From contig JADJOB010000002.1 of assembly GCA_016714025.1 (NCBI GenBank), positions 38,501 to 102,500 of the forward strand: a stretch of 64,000 nucleotides of DNA. The letters run 5' to 3'. A program made the translations under genes and the position numbers. This document shows, piece after piece, positions 53,245 to 62,848 of this stretch. Below the pieces are notes generated by a model. That model was not told the origin of the DNA, did not search any database, and saw only the letters and a list, made by a program, of their open reading frames with translations. Each line of letters begins with the position of its first letter. Position 1 is the first letter of the stretch. Source of the stretch: Saprospiraceae bacterium. Lineage in GTDB: Bacteria > Bacteroidota > Bacteroidia > Chitinophagales > Saprospiraceae.

Positions 53245-53574
53245 ATGAAGAAGATTAAGGTAACATTTAATCCTGTCCAACTCGATTATTCCTGTGAGCT
53301 CATGAGAGCATTAGCCCACCCTTTGCGGCTAAAAATTCTTGAGTTTATTGATAGGAATGGTTCGGTAAATGTCAATAAGATTTACTCGAGCTTAAATATC
53401 GAACAATCAGTCACTTCGCAACATCTCAGCATTCTTCGACTTACAGGCGTTATCGCCACAGAAAAAGTTGGAAAATTCGTGCATTGTTCGATTAATTATC
53501 CCACTGTGGAAAAAGCTGAGAAAGCTGTAAATAATTTCTTGGGGAGAACGGCAGTACTCGCAACAAGTAATTAA
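53245..53574 (+). CDS. ArsR-type winged-helix regulator (paralogue)
   Basis: This 109-residue protein has LMRALAHPLRLKILEFIDRN at about 18-37 and the recognition helix SLNIEQSVTSQHLSILRLTG at about 52-71, then VIATEKVGKFVHCSINYPTV. It has one extra Cys (VHCS) in the wing but no paired metal site. It follows the first ArsR gene by 175 bp, with a separate promoter, so the two are regulated separately. Its target cannot be inferred; the nearest downstream gene is lspA on the other strand. Confidence 0.9.
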   Translation: MKKIKVTFNPVQLDYSCELMRALAHPLRLKILEFIDRNGSVNVNKIYSSLNIEQSVTSQHLSILRLTGVIATEKVGKFVHCSINYPTVEKAEKAVNNFLGRTAVLATSN

Positions 53575-53606
53575 AACTAAAGGCTAAAAAAGCCGGGAGT
53601 TTTTTG
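53575..53606 (+). terminator. rho-independent terminator after ArsR
   Basis: AACTAAAGGCT (53575-53585) pairs with AGCCGGGAGTT (53591-53601) across AAAAA and is followed by TTTTT. It begins directly after the stop codon. Confidence 0.7.
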
Positions 53607-53664
53607 CTTGAAAATCTTTGCTGTTTATATGGTGAATCCAATTTGCCATGGAGCAAATCACAAA

Positions 53665-54106
53665 GAGCAATTAGCAATTAGCAATTTTCAATGGAAGATT
53701 CCATTAGTCATTGAACATTGAGCATTGAATATTGAGCATTTCTTCTCCCAAGCATGCTTTTTAATCTTCAATGAGCAATGATCAATTAGCAATTTTCAAT
53801 GGAGGATCTCATTAGTCATTGAACATTGAGCATTAAATATTGAGCATTTCTTCTCCGGATCTTGCTTTTTTAATGTTCAATGAGCATTGATCAATTAGCA
53901 ATTTTCAATGTAAGATTCCATTAGTCATTGAACATTGAGCATTGAATATTGAGCATTTCTTCTCCGGATCATGCTTTTTAATGTTCAATGAGCAATGATC
54001 AATTAGCAATTTTCAATGGAGGATCTCATTAGTCATTGAACATTGAGCATTGAATATTGAGCATTTCTTCTTCCAAGCATGCTTTTTAATGTTCAATGAG
54101 CAATGA
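53665..54106. repeat. approx. 108-bp tandem repeat array, four copies
   Basis: GCAATTTTCAATG starts at 53681, 53789, 53898 and 54006. Each unit reads TTCAATG, then GTCATTGAACATTGAGCATT, GAATATTGAGCATTTCTTCT and GCTTTTTAATGTTCAATGAG. Within units the words CATTGA/TCAATG are inversely repeated, so units can form many hairpins. No gene fits inside. The array ends at the lspA stop codon (54107). Confidence 0.9.
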
Positions 54107-54760
54107 TCAATTTGAAGACGATACTTCTTCTTTTTCATGCGGCTTGAGTTTTTTATAAAATATAAAAAACAGGCAAATGCCACAAAAAATGGAAGAATCA
54201 GCCAGATTAAAGACCGGACGGAAAAACTCAAAGTCTTCACCGGCCCAAAAGGGAAACCACTCCGGAAATGTCCCTTTAAACATGGGAAAATAAAACATAT
54301 CCACCACGCGCCCCATTAATATGTCAGCATAGCCTCCATCCTCCGGAAACAGCACCGCTTGTCCACCGTGATAAGGAGAAGCAGAAAAAATAAGTCCATA
54401 GAATATTGAATCAAGGATATTGCCCAATGCTCCGGCCAGGATCATCGAAAAAGCAATAATTAATCCAATAAATTCTTTTGCTTTAATCATCCGAGCCAAT
54501 AAGTAAAACAGAAAACTGACGGCAACAATTCGGAACAAGCTTAAAGCAAGTTTGCCTTTGGAGCCCCCCAGACTTAAACCAAATGCCATACCTTCATTCT
54601 CAACAAAATGAATCCGAGCCCAGGATTGGCCTAAAATCAAAAATTCCTGTCCTTGCTCCATATGCGTCTTAATCCAAATTTTTAAAATTTGGTCCAGACA
54701 CAGGATTAACAAAATGGTAAAGGCCGAAACCTTATAAAGATAATTTCCTTTCATGAGCAT
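54107..54760 (-). CDS. lspA: signal peptidase II (prolipoprotein signal peptidase)
   Basis: This 217-residue protein has four membrane segments. The family box VENEGMAFGLSLGGSKGKLA is at about 53-72. Catalytic Asp candidates lie in AGALGNILDSIFYGLIF (about 110-126) and FNLADSSIFCGICLF (about 185-199). A large periplasmic insertion (residues about 125-180, GGYADILMGRVVDMFYFPMF) is typical for Bacteroidota LspA. It removes signal peptides of lipoproteins. The alternative ATG at 54754 (MKGNYLYKV) is equally plausible. Its stop abuts a tandem-repeat array. Confidence 0.95.
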   Translation of the reverse strand: MLMKGNYLYKVSAFTILLILCLDQILKIWIKTHMEQGQEFLILGQSWARIHFVENEGMAFGLSLGGSKGKLALSLFRIVAVSFLFYLLARMIKAKEFIGLIIAFSMILAGALGNILDSIFYGLIFSASPYHGGQAVLFPEDGGYADILMGRVVDMFYFPMFKGTFPEWFPFWAGEDFEFFRPVFNLADSSIFCGICLFFIFYKKLKPHEKEEVSSSN

Positions 54761-54825
54761 GCAAAGGTATATGATGCAAGGAATATTCTAAAAATTCACC
54801 AATTTTAACGTTCCAATTGAGTCCC

Positions 54826-57800
54826 ATGCGGTACAACCTATTCGTAATTCTTGCTTTCTTTTGTCTTTTTAAGGTATTTGGGCAATCCCAAAAGGAGCTG
54901 CCGATTCCACTAAAAAGTCTTTTAGGAGGCGGTGGCTGTTGCTGTGGACAATTTTCAGAGATTTTTTTTCCAAACCTCGATTTTGAAACAGGCCCTCTTC
55001 CCTCACCTGGTACTTTTTTTGTTTATAGCGCCGGTCAGAATTTTGGCGGGTGGACGGTGACTCGTGCTACCATTGACCATTGTGATGCCGGAGTTGGTAA
55101 TTTAGGAGCCGGAAATCCAAATGGGGCGAGTTTTTTTGTAGACCTGCACGGATCCCCCGGATTGGGTGGTATCTCCTACGATTTATTTGGCTTGACTCCC
55201 GGAAACCAATATCGCATTGATTTTTGGACCGCACAAAATGGAGGTGGTTTTTCATCGCTCGGTAATTTAAAGATTGCCGGAGGTGCCTGGTTGGATGTAA
55301 GTTGGACCGTTTCTGTTTCGGGAGCTGTATCCTGGCGCAAAGAATCCTACATGTTTATGGCCATGGCGGCTAATGCTACAATGGAATTTAGCAGTACGGG
55401 GCCTATCCCATACCAAGGGACCTTGATAGACGACATCCATATTTTTGAGTGTCCGGGTGATCAGGAACTACCGGTAGTAAATAACCCTCAGGATGATCTG
55501 GAAGTGGAATGTGATAAAGAGGTTCCTAAAGCACCGACCCTTTCTGTAAGCGATAATTGCGATCCCAACCCAATAGTAACTTTTGTTGAAACCAAACAAG
55601 TAATTGACGCCTGTTCTAAAAGAATTACCAGAAATTGGACCATAAAAGACAATTGCGGTAACATCAATTATGAAGAACAAATAATAGATGTCATCGATCG
55701 AAATCCACCGCAGTTTACTAAGTTGCCCGAAACCAAAACGGTATTCTGCGATAAAGATGTTGTCAAGGAATTTAATGACTGGATCAAAAAGAATGGAAAT
55801 GCTTTGGCAACAGATGCCTGTGGTCCGGTTAGCTGGAGAACAAATTACGATCATCCTCCTTCCAAACATTGTGATACCATTCTGGTGGAGTTTATAGCAA
55901 TTGATCATTGCGGACAAGAAAATTTGGAATATGCTCCCTTTATTGTTCGTGATACCCTTGCTCCTAAATTTATCATTAAAGCACAAAACAAAAACCTGGT
56001 TTGTGTATCAGGTATACGAGATTCTTTACGAAACTGGTTGGCCAGCTATGGATATTCATCCAATCAATCAGATTGCGATACCATAATTAAGAGTTCAAAT
56101 TTTAATGGAGATTCTTCTCGCAATCCTTTGACACTTACCTTTTATGCAAGAGATGCTTGTGGAAATGTCGATAGCAGCAAAGCAAGTTTTAGCTACCGAA
56201 ACAACAGCGATACGTTTCGTATCATACAATATTCTTGCAATTTTTCGGGAAATCAAATGGATACCGCTGTTTTTAGTTCTAAGGGTTGCGACAGTGTAGT
56301 AATTACACAAAAAATAAAACAACTTGCTGATACGACATATATCGATCAATTTAGTTGTGATCCTCGTGCAAACACACATGATACGGTTCGCTTATTAAAT
56401 GTGAATGGTTGCGACTCGTTGATTTTTTACTTAACAGAAATTAAACCTTTAGATACTACACGTCTTCAAGTATTTGATTGCAATTTTCCTGTTTTTACTA
56501 TTGATACAACACAACTTCAAGGTCAATTTTGTGATTCGGTTATTATAACTGAAAAGATTCCATTAATAAAAGATAGTATCCAAATAAAACAAACTACCTG
56601 TGACAGTCTTACCGCAGGAGTTAAAATTTTTCAGTTGATCAATCGATTTGGCTGCGACAGCATTGTAAGGATCCAGACTGATTTTACCGGAATTATTAGC
56701 AATCATATTACTAAAATGGAATGCGGCTTGTCCAATAATTATGTAGATACCTTAACGTTTTCAACAGCATCTTGCGATAGTTTAGTGATCACGCAACACA
56801 TTGCCTTGAAAATAGATACTACCTATACTACAAACACAAGTTGCGATTTATTAAAAGCCGGAGTAGATACAATAATATATCAAACCAGTACTTGCGACAG
56901 TATTTCAATTTTAACCACCGTATTTCTGCCTTCAGATACCACCCGGATTATTTTAACTACTTGTAATTTAAATAATGTAGGTATAGATACAAGTATTTTT
57001 AGTACCACTACCTGTGATAGTCTTGTTATTGTCAATACGCAGTTTATCCCTTCTGATACAACCCGAATAACACAAACAAGCTGTGATATTAAACAAGTTG
57101 GAGTGGATACCCTACTTTTTAATACAGCACCCTGTGATAGCCTGGTTATTGTAACTACTCAATTCATTCCTTCAGATACCAGTTATATAAGTCGGAATAG
57201 TTGTGATGTAAACTTAATAGGCATAGATACATTAGTGTATGCAACAAGCCAGTGTGATAGCATCGTCTTTTTACAAACAAATTGGATTCCTTCTGATACC
57301 ATTCAACAAACTCAAAAATCCTGCTTGCCTGCAAATGCAGGAATTGATACCGTGTTTTTATTGAATGAATTTGGTTGCGATAGCATCATCGTAACGAATA
57401 CTTTGTATGAGCCCTTGCGAGTCCAATTTAAATTGGATTCAATCAGTTGCTTTGACAAAGAAGATGGTCGTATTGAGATTTTAAATTCCCAAGACTTTCA
57501 ATCACCGTATAAAGTATTCTTTGATGGTCAAATTTTCGGCAATCAGGATCGGGTGGATCAATTGAAGCCTGGTCAACACCAATTATATGTAATAGACAAT
57601 CAAGGTTGTGTAACCGATTCTATTTCTTTTAATTTAGAAAACCCGGCAGCATTTATAACTGAACTTGGCAACGATTTGGAAGTTGAAAAAGGCAGTTTGG
57701 TAAAATTGGAATTACAAACAAATCGCAATTGGCAACACATTAGCTGGAATCCTTCATTCCTTGTTGGATGCTTTGATTGCAATCCGGTACAATTTCAAGT

Positions 57801-58179
57801 ACAAAACGAACAATGGATTTACAGCTTGGCAGTAGATGAACGAAATTGCGAAAGTTTGGATTCTGTATTAATCCGTGTTAAAGAACCCGCAAAAGTTTTT
57901 GTTCCAAATGGATTTTCTCCAAATGGCGACAACATCAACGATTATTTTTATATCCAGGGTGACCCAACTGCCATCGTAGAGTTGTTTCAAATTTTTGATC
58001 GTTGGGGCAATTTGGTTTTTGAAAAAACAAATAGTCCAGTTAATGATCCAGTTTCAGGCTGGGACGGAAGTTATAAATCCGAAAAAATGAATCCGGCAGT
58101 TTTTATTTATGTTGCAAGAATAAAATTCAGCAATCAAGTTTTAGTTGAATTAAAAGGTGATCTCAGTTTAATTAGATGA
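54826..58179 (+). CDS. giant T9SS type B surface protein 1 (DUF642-like + HYR-like + 39-aa repeats)
   Basis: ATG 54826 gives a signal peptide (MRYNLFVILAFFCLFKVFGQ). A CCCG motif is at about 38-41. A DUF642/choice-of-anchor-C-like domain is at about 45-207 (NPNGASFFVDLHGSPGLGGI; LFGLTPGNQYRIDFW). HYR-like modules are at about 215-455. Ten repeats of about 39 residues of the form DTT-x4-SC-D...GIDT-x5-T-x2-CDSLVI are at about 460-863. A SprB-like repeat is at about 868-940 (SISCFDKEDGRIEI). The gliding-motility C-terminal domain is at about 1022-1117 (AKVFVPNGFSPNGDNINDYF). T9SS should export it to the surface. Its TGA overlaps the next ATG. Confidence 0.88.
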   Translation: MRYNLFVILAFFCLFKVFGQSQKELPIPLKSLLGGGGCCCGQFSEIFFPNLDFETGPLPSPGTFFVYSAGQNFGGWTVTRATIDHCDAGVGNLGAGNPNGASFFVDLHGSPGLGGISYDLFGLTPGNQYRIDFWTAQNGGGFSSLGNLKIAGGAWLDVSWTVSVSGAVSWRKESYMFMAMAANATMEFSSTGPIPYQGTLIDDIHIFECPGDQELPVVNNPQDDLEVECDKEVPKAPTLSVSDNCDPNPIVTFVETKQVIDACSKRITRNWTIKDNCGNINYEEQIIDVIDRNPPQFTKLPETKTVFCDKDVVKEFNDWIKKNGNALATDACGPVSWRTNYDHPPSKHCDTILVEFIAIDHCGQENLEYAPFIVRDTLAPKFIIKAQNKNLVCVSGIRDSLRNWLASYGYSSNQSDCDTIIKSSNFNGDSSRNPLTLTFYARDACGNVDSSKASFSYRNNSDTFRIIQYSCNFSGNQMDTAVFSSKGCDSVVITQKIKQLADTTYIDQFSCDPRANTHDTVRLLNVNGCDSLIFYLTEIKPLDTTRLQVFDCNFPVFTIDTTQLQGQFCDSVIITEKIPLIKDSIQIKQTTCDSLTAGVKIFQLINRFGCDSIVRIQTDFTGIISNHITKMECGLSNNYVDTLTFSTASCDSLVITQHIALKIDTTYTTNTSCDLLKAGVDTIIYQTSTCDSISILTTVFLPSDTTRIILTTCNLNNVGIDTSIFSTTTCDSLVIVNTQFIPSDTTRITQTSCDIKQVGVDTLLFNTAPCDSLVIVTTQFIPSDTSYISRNSCDVNLIGIDTLVYATSQCDSIVFLQTNWIPSDTIQQTQKSCLPANAGIDTVFLLNEFGCDSIIVTNTLYEPLRVQFKLDSISCFDKEDGRIEILNSQDFQSPYKVFFDGQIFGNQDRVDQLKPGQHQLYVIDNQGCVTDSISFNLENPAAFITELGNDLEVEKGSLVKLELQTNRNWQHISWNPSFLVGCFDCNPVQFQVQNEQWIYSLAVDERNCESLDSVLIRVKEPAKVFVPNGFSPNGDNINDYFYIQGDPTAIVELFQIFDRWGNLVFEKTNSPVNDPVSGWDGSYKSEKMNPAVFIYVARIKFSNQVLVELKGDLSLIR

Positions 58180-61100
58180 AAAATCAATTGATAAAAAGGA
58201 ATTTTAAACTCCTGTTTAAATGGATTTGTTTTGCATTGCTTTTTATACAATTTGAGTTTACTGTATTTAGTCAACCAACATGTTGTTGTGGTTCACCCAG
58301 GGTTTTAGATTTTCCAGGATTTGATTTTGAATTTCCTCCAGATCCACCTCCGGGTTGGTTTATCTGGTATCCGGTTGGATCCAATATGGGTCCTTGGTTG
58401 ATAACCAAAGGATACGTCGATCATGTAGATAAAGCTCATTATTTTAATACCGCAAGTGGCAATCCAAATGGAGCGACCAATTTTGTAGATTTATATGGTT
58501 CCGTACCCAATACAGGAAGTTATCCAGGGGCAATGCAATATACTTTAACAGGACTTACTCCATCCTATTTATATACCTTGGAATTTTATTATGCCAAATT
58601 TGATATCCCGGGAGATTATCGCGCCAACATTAAGGTAGCAAATGGCAATTGGTTGGACGTAAAATTAACAGCAACCAATCCTGGAAATATCATTTGGTTA
58701 AAAGCATCTTATAATTTTGTTGCGCAAGCAGTATCTGCTGATTTAGAATTTATAGACATTTCACCAAGTTATGGAATTGGTGTTTTGATTGATGACATTA
58801 CAATTTATGAATGTCCGAATGATGTAGAAAAACCCAGCTTGCTCGATCCACCTGAAGATTTACAAGTTGAATGCGATGCACAGATTCCACCAGTTCCAAA
58901 ATTGAATGCTGCTGATGATTGCGATGCCAATCCGCTGATTACTTTTAAAGAATCAAAAATTGTTTTGGATGTTTGCAAAAAAAAGATAAACCGCGAATGG
59001 ACCGTAAAAGATGACTGTGGAAATTCTATGGTGTATCAGCAAGTCATTGATGTGATTGATGAGAATCCACCTGATTTTACTAGTTTACCTGCAGACCTGA
59101 GTGTAAATTGTGATGCAGATATTTCAAAAGAATTTAATGCATGGATTAAAGCACATGGAAATGCAATAGCAACGGATGTATGTGGATCTGTAAGCTGGCG
59201 GATTATTTACGATCATTTACCTAAATCGATTTGCGACAGCGTGTTGGTAGATTTTATAGCCTTCGATAATTGTGGCAATGAACGGGTTGAAAGTGCATAT
59301 TTTATAGTTAAAGATTTAGCAGGCATCCATTTTAATGTAAAACCACAAGATAAAATTTTTACAAGCGGAGCATCTGTTAGAGATTCATTGAGAGACTGGT
59401 TAAATAATTTTGGATATTCCTCAGCAAAATCCAATTGCGATACCGTTCTATTTACTACAAATTTTAATGGGGACTCATCAAAAAATCCATTAAAGCTCCA
59501 ATTTTATATCCAGGACCGTTGTGGGAATATTGATAGTGCATCTGCAACATTTGCATTTAGGACATCCAGTAGTGTCACCTGCTGTTGTGGAACTCCCAAT
59601 GAATTATTTTATTCCAATCTTGATTTTGAATCCCCTCCAACAGCTCCACCCGGAGGATGGATTGACTACAGTGCCGGAGACAATTATGCAGGTTGGAGTA
59701 TTACTTCAGGATCCATCAGCATACATGATCCCGCACATTTAAATTTAGGGGATGGTAATCCAAATGGATCAACCCAACACATGGATTTGCATGGATTTAA
59801 TCAAGGTGCTGCCTCTTATACTTTAACGGGATTGACAGCCGGCAATGAATACACCATCAATTTTTGGTATGCCATTCATAGTTTTGGTGCCAATGTTTCT
59901 GCAAGACTTACCGTTAATGGCGGAAGTCTATTGAATGAAAGTTGGTCTGCCAGTAATTTTGGGAATGTAGTTTGGTTAGAAAAATCATATGCTTTTATTG
60001 CCGATGGTCCGGTTGCAAACATGGAATTTACAGGAACCGGTGCTTCGCCTTGTTGCGGAATGCTTATTGACGACATTCGCATTTTTGAATGTGTACTTGA
60101 TACTGAGAAACCTGAGGTGCTCAATCCTCCAGATGATCTGGAATTTGAATGTGAAATGGATGTTACGAAAGCACCCGTCTTAATGATTTCAGATAATTGC
60201 GATCTCAATCCAAAAATTAACTTTAAAGAAATCAAAGACCTGGTTGATCCTTGTACAAAAAAAATCACCCGCAATTGGGAAATTAAAGATGCTTGTGGAA
60301 ACATAAGCAATGAGGAACAAATTATTTTTATCATTGATAAAACGGACCCACAGTTTACTAAAGATCCGGAAAACAAATTCGTTTTATGCGACAAAGACAT
60401 ACTTCAAGAATTTAATAACTGGTTACAAACAAGAGGAAATGCCAAAGCAAGTGATCTTTGTGGTCAAATTAGCTGGAGAACCAGTTATGACCATTCACCC
60501 CAAATGAGTTGCGATTCTGTCCTTGGTGAATTTATTGTTTCTGATCCATGTGGACATGAAGTAACTAAATATGCCTGGTTTGTTGTACAGGATACCTTGG
60601 CACCAAAATTCATTAATAAAGCTCAAAATATAAATCTGGTATGTGTGTCTGGTATCCGGGACACTTTGCGAAATTGGTTGGAAAATTTTGGCTATTCCTC
60701 CAATGCGATGGATTGCGATACAATCATTCGATCCAGTAATTTTGATGGAGATTCTACGAAAAATCCTATGGTCGTTACATTCTTTGCTAAAGACCGATGC
60801 GGAAATATTGACAGCAGTACCGCAAGTTTTTCCTATCGGGGTGGAACCGATACCTTTCGGATTACTCAATTCTCCTGCACCTTTCCAGGAAACAGTGTCG
60901 ATACCCTGGTCTTTAGTTCCGGTGGTTGTGATAGTGTCGTCATTTCTGAAAAAATAAAACGAAGTGCGGACAGTACCTATATCAATACATCCAGCTGCGA
61001 TCCTAAAATAAAAGTTTTTGATACCCTGCGATTGAACAATCAGTATGGTTGTGATTCCATCATTTTTACACAGGTCGTAATTCATCCCATTGATACCAGT

Positions 61101-62819
61101 CGACTAAAAATTTATGATTGCAGCTTTACAAGTATTGTTGTAGATACCGCTGTTTTTACCGGACAATTTTGTGATTCACTGGTCTTGACTGAAAAAATTC
61201 CATTGCGAAAAGACAGTACTTTTATTCAACAAACCAGTTGCGATAGTTTGGATACAGGTTTAAAATTTTTAAATCTGACCAATGTTTTTGGATGTGACAG
61301 TGTGGTCCGTATTAACACCACATTTTCTGGAGTTATCACGCAATTTATTACAAAAAACGAATGCGGTTTGGCTAAAAACTATACCGATACCCTCGTCTTC
61401 TCAACATCCAATTGCGACAGTCTGGTAATAACCAATCACATCGGATTAAAAATTGATACCAACTTTGTTCAACAAAGCAGCTGCGATTTAAGCCAAGCAG
61501 GAATTGATACCATCATTTACCAAACAGCAACATGTGACAGCATCGTAATTGTCAATACCCAATTTATTCCTTCAGACACTACATATATTCAACAATCGAG
61601 CTGTGATCCCAATTTAGTTGGCATTACCAGTAAACTTTACAATACGTCCACATGCGACAGTCTGGTAATTATCAATACACAATTTACACCTTCCGATACC
61701 ACACGAATCAATTTAAGCAGTTGTGATATCAATCAAGTCGGAATAGACAGTATGTTGTTTGCAACCAGCACCTGTGACAGTTTAGTAATTATCAATACGT
61801 CTTTTATTTCTTCCGATACCACACGCATTTTCTTAACCAGTTGCGATGTCAATCAAGTCGGAATAGACAGCATGCTCTTTGCTACCAGCACCTGCGACAG
61901 TTTAGTGATTATCAATACCTCCTTTAAATCTTCTGATACCAGTTTGATCAATCAAGTCACTTGTTTGTCTTCAGCGGTTGGGCTGGATACGGTTCAGCTG
62001 CAAAAGAGCAATGGGTGTGACAGTTTAGTAATAACAAATACGGTGTTTGTTCCTTTGCGTTTGCAATTTAAATTGGATTCCATAAGTTGTCATGACAAAG
62101 CAGATGCAAACATTCAAATACTCAATGAGCAGGATTTTAGTAAACCCTATGTTGTTTATTTAAATCAAAGCAATGTAGGTCAACAAAACCAACTCACTAA
62201 TTTAGGGCCCGGAAAGCATCAGGTGTATATCAAAGACCAGCAGGGATGTATAACTGATTCAATAGAGATCGATTTACAAAATCCGGAAGCTTTTACAACG
62301 GAATTAGGAAATGAGCAACTGGTTAATAAAGGCAGTCAGGTTCAATTGTTGTTACAAACCAATCACAACTGGCAGCATATCCAATGGAATCCATCGGGAG
62401 TGATCGGATGTATGGATTGCAATCCAGTGAGCTTTCAGGTAGATCAGGATACCTGGATTTACAGTTTAGCAATTGATGAGCGAAATTGTGAAAGTTTAGA
62501 TTCTGTTTTAATCCGGGTTCGGGTAGATGCCAAAGTTTTTGTACCTAATAGTTTTAGTCCGAATGGAGACAACATCAACGATTATTTTTATGTGCAAGGT
62601 GACCCGCAAGCAGTAGTTTTATTAATGCAAATTTTTGATCGCTGGGGAAATCAGGTTTTTGAAACACGCAATGTTCCGGTCAATGAGCCTTTAAAAGGAT
62701 GGAATGGATTTTTTAACAACCAACGAATGAATCCAGGAGTATTTGTGTATTTTGCAAAAATTAAATTATCGCCTGAGAATTCAATTGATTTAAAAGGAGA
62801 TTTGAACCTTATCAAATAA
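58176..62819 (+). CDS. giant T9SS type B surface protein 2, with duplicated N-terminal module
   Basis: This 1547-residue paralogue of the previous gene overlaps it by ATGA. It has an N-terminal membrane/signal helix (LLFKWICFALLFIQFEFTVF), CCCG near residue 37, a DUF642-like domain, HYR-like modules, and then a second CCCG (about 468-471) starting a second DUF642-like + HYR-like set, a module duplication absent from protein 1. Ten two-cysteine repeats follow at about 890-1292, a SprB-like repeat at about 1295-1368, and the type B sorting domain at about 1451-1547 (AKVFVPNSFSPNGDNINDYF). Repeats 8 and 9 are nearly identical in DNA. Confidence 0.88.
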   Translation: MKNQLIKRNFKLLFKWICFALLFIQFEFTVFSQPTCCCGSPRVLDFPGFDFEFPPDPPPGWFIWYPVGSNMGPWLITKGYVDHVDKAHYFNTASGNPNGATNFVDLYGSVPNTGSYPGAMQYTLTGLTPSYLYTLEFYYAKFDIPGDYRANIKVANGNWLDVKLTATNPGNIIWLKASYNFVAQAVSADLEFIDISPSYGIGVLIDDITIYECPNDVEKPSLLDPPEDLQVECDAQIPPVPKLNAADDCDANPLITFKESKIVLDVCKKKINREWTVKDDCGNSMVYQQVIDVIDENPPDFTSLPADLSVNCDADISKEFNAWIKAHGNAIATDVCGSVSWRIIYDHLPKSICDSVLVDFIAFDNCGNERVESAYFIVKDLAGIHFNVKPQDKIFTSGASVRDSLRDWLNNFGYSSAKSNCDTVLFTTNFNGDSSKNPLKLQFYIQDRCGNIDSASATFAFRTSSSVTCCCGTPNELFYSNLDFESPPTAPPGGWIDYSAGDNYAGWSITSGSISIHDPAHLNLGDGNPNGSTQHMDLHGFNQGAASYTLTGLTAGNEYTINFWYAIHSFGANVSARLTVNGGSLLNESWSASNFGNVVWLEKSYAFIADGPVANMEFTGTGASPCCGMLIDDIRIFECVLDTEKPEVLNPPDDLEFECEMDVTKAPVLMISDNCDLNPKINFKEIKDLVDPCTKKITRNWEIKDACGNISNEEQIIFIIDKTDPQFTKDPENKFVLCDKDILQEFNNWLQTRGNAKASDLCGQISWRTSYDHSPQMSCDSVLGEFIVSDPCGHEVTKYAWFVVQDTLAPKFINKAQNINLVCVSGIRDTLRNWLENFGYSSNAMDCDTIIRSSNFDGDSTKNPMVVTFFAKDRCGNIDSSTASFSYRGGTDTFRITQFSCTFPGNSVDTLVFSSGGCDSVVISEKIKRSADSTYINTSSCDPKIKVFDTLRLNNQYGCDSIIFTQVVIHPIDTSRLKIYDCSFTSIVVDTAVFTGQFCDSLVLTEKIPLRKDSTFIQQTSCDSLDTGLKFLNLTNVFGCDSVVRINTTFSGVITQFITKNECGLAKNYTDTLVFSTSNCDSLVITNHIGLKIDTNFVQQSSCDLSQAGIDTIIYQTATCDSIVIVNTQFIPSDTTYIQQSSCDPNLVGITSKLYNTSTCDSLVIINTQFTPSDTTRINLSSCDINQVGIDSMLFATSTCDSLVIINTSFISSDTTRIFLTSCDVNQVGIDSMLFATSTCDSLVIINTSFKSSDTSLINQVTCLSSAVGLDTVQLQKSNGCDSLVITNTVFVPLRLQFKLDSISCHDKADANIQILNEQDFSKPYVVYLNQSNVGQQNQLTNLGPGKHQVYIKDQQGCITDSIEIDLQNPEAFTTELGNEQLVNKGSQVQLLLQTNHNWQHIQWNPSGVIGCMDCNPVSFQVDQDTWIYSLAIDERNCESLDSVLIRVRVDAKVFVPNSFSPNGDNINDYFYVQGDPQAVVLLMQIFDRWGNQVFETRNVPVNEPLKGWNGFFNNQRMNPGVFVYFAKIKLSPENSIDLKGDLNLIK

Positions 62820-62848
62820 ACTTCGGGGATATTTTATTTTTATACAAT

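Noticed and set aside
53665..54106. CRISPR array suggested by regular spacing of repeats
   Set aside because: The whole ~108-bp unit is repeated with no unique spacers, and no cas genes are nearby; it is a plain tandem repeat.
31395..54760. Possible mobile element in the core half
   Set aside because: No transposase, integrase, IS ends or tRNA gene were seen; genes are intact, mixed-strand and housekeeping-like.
55468..55986. 172-residue minus-strand frame inside giant protein 1 (and similar at 59876-60400 and 60495-61085)
   Set aside because: These are shadows of the real long + strand genes, caused by repetitive codon patterns.
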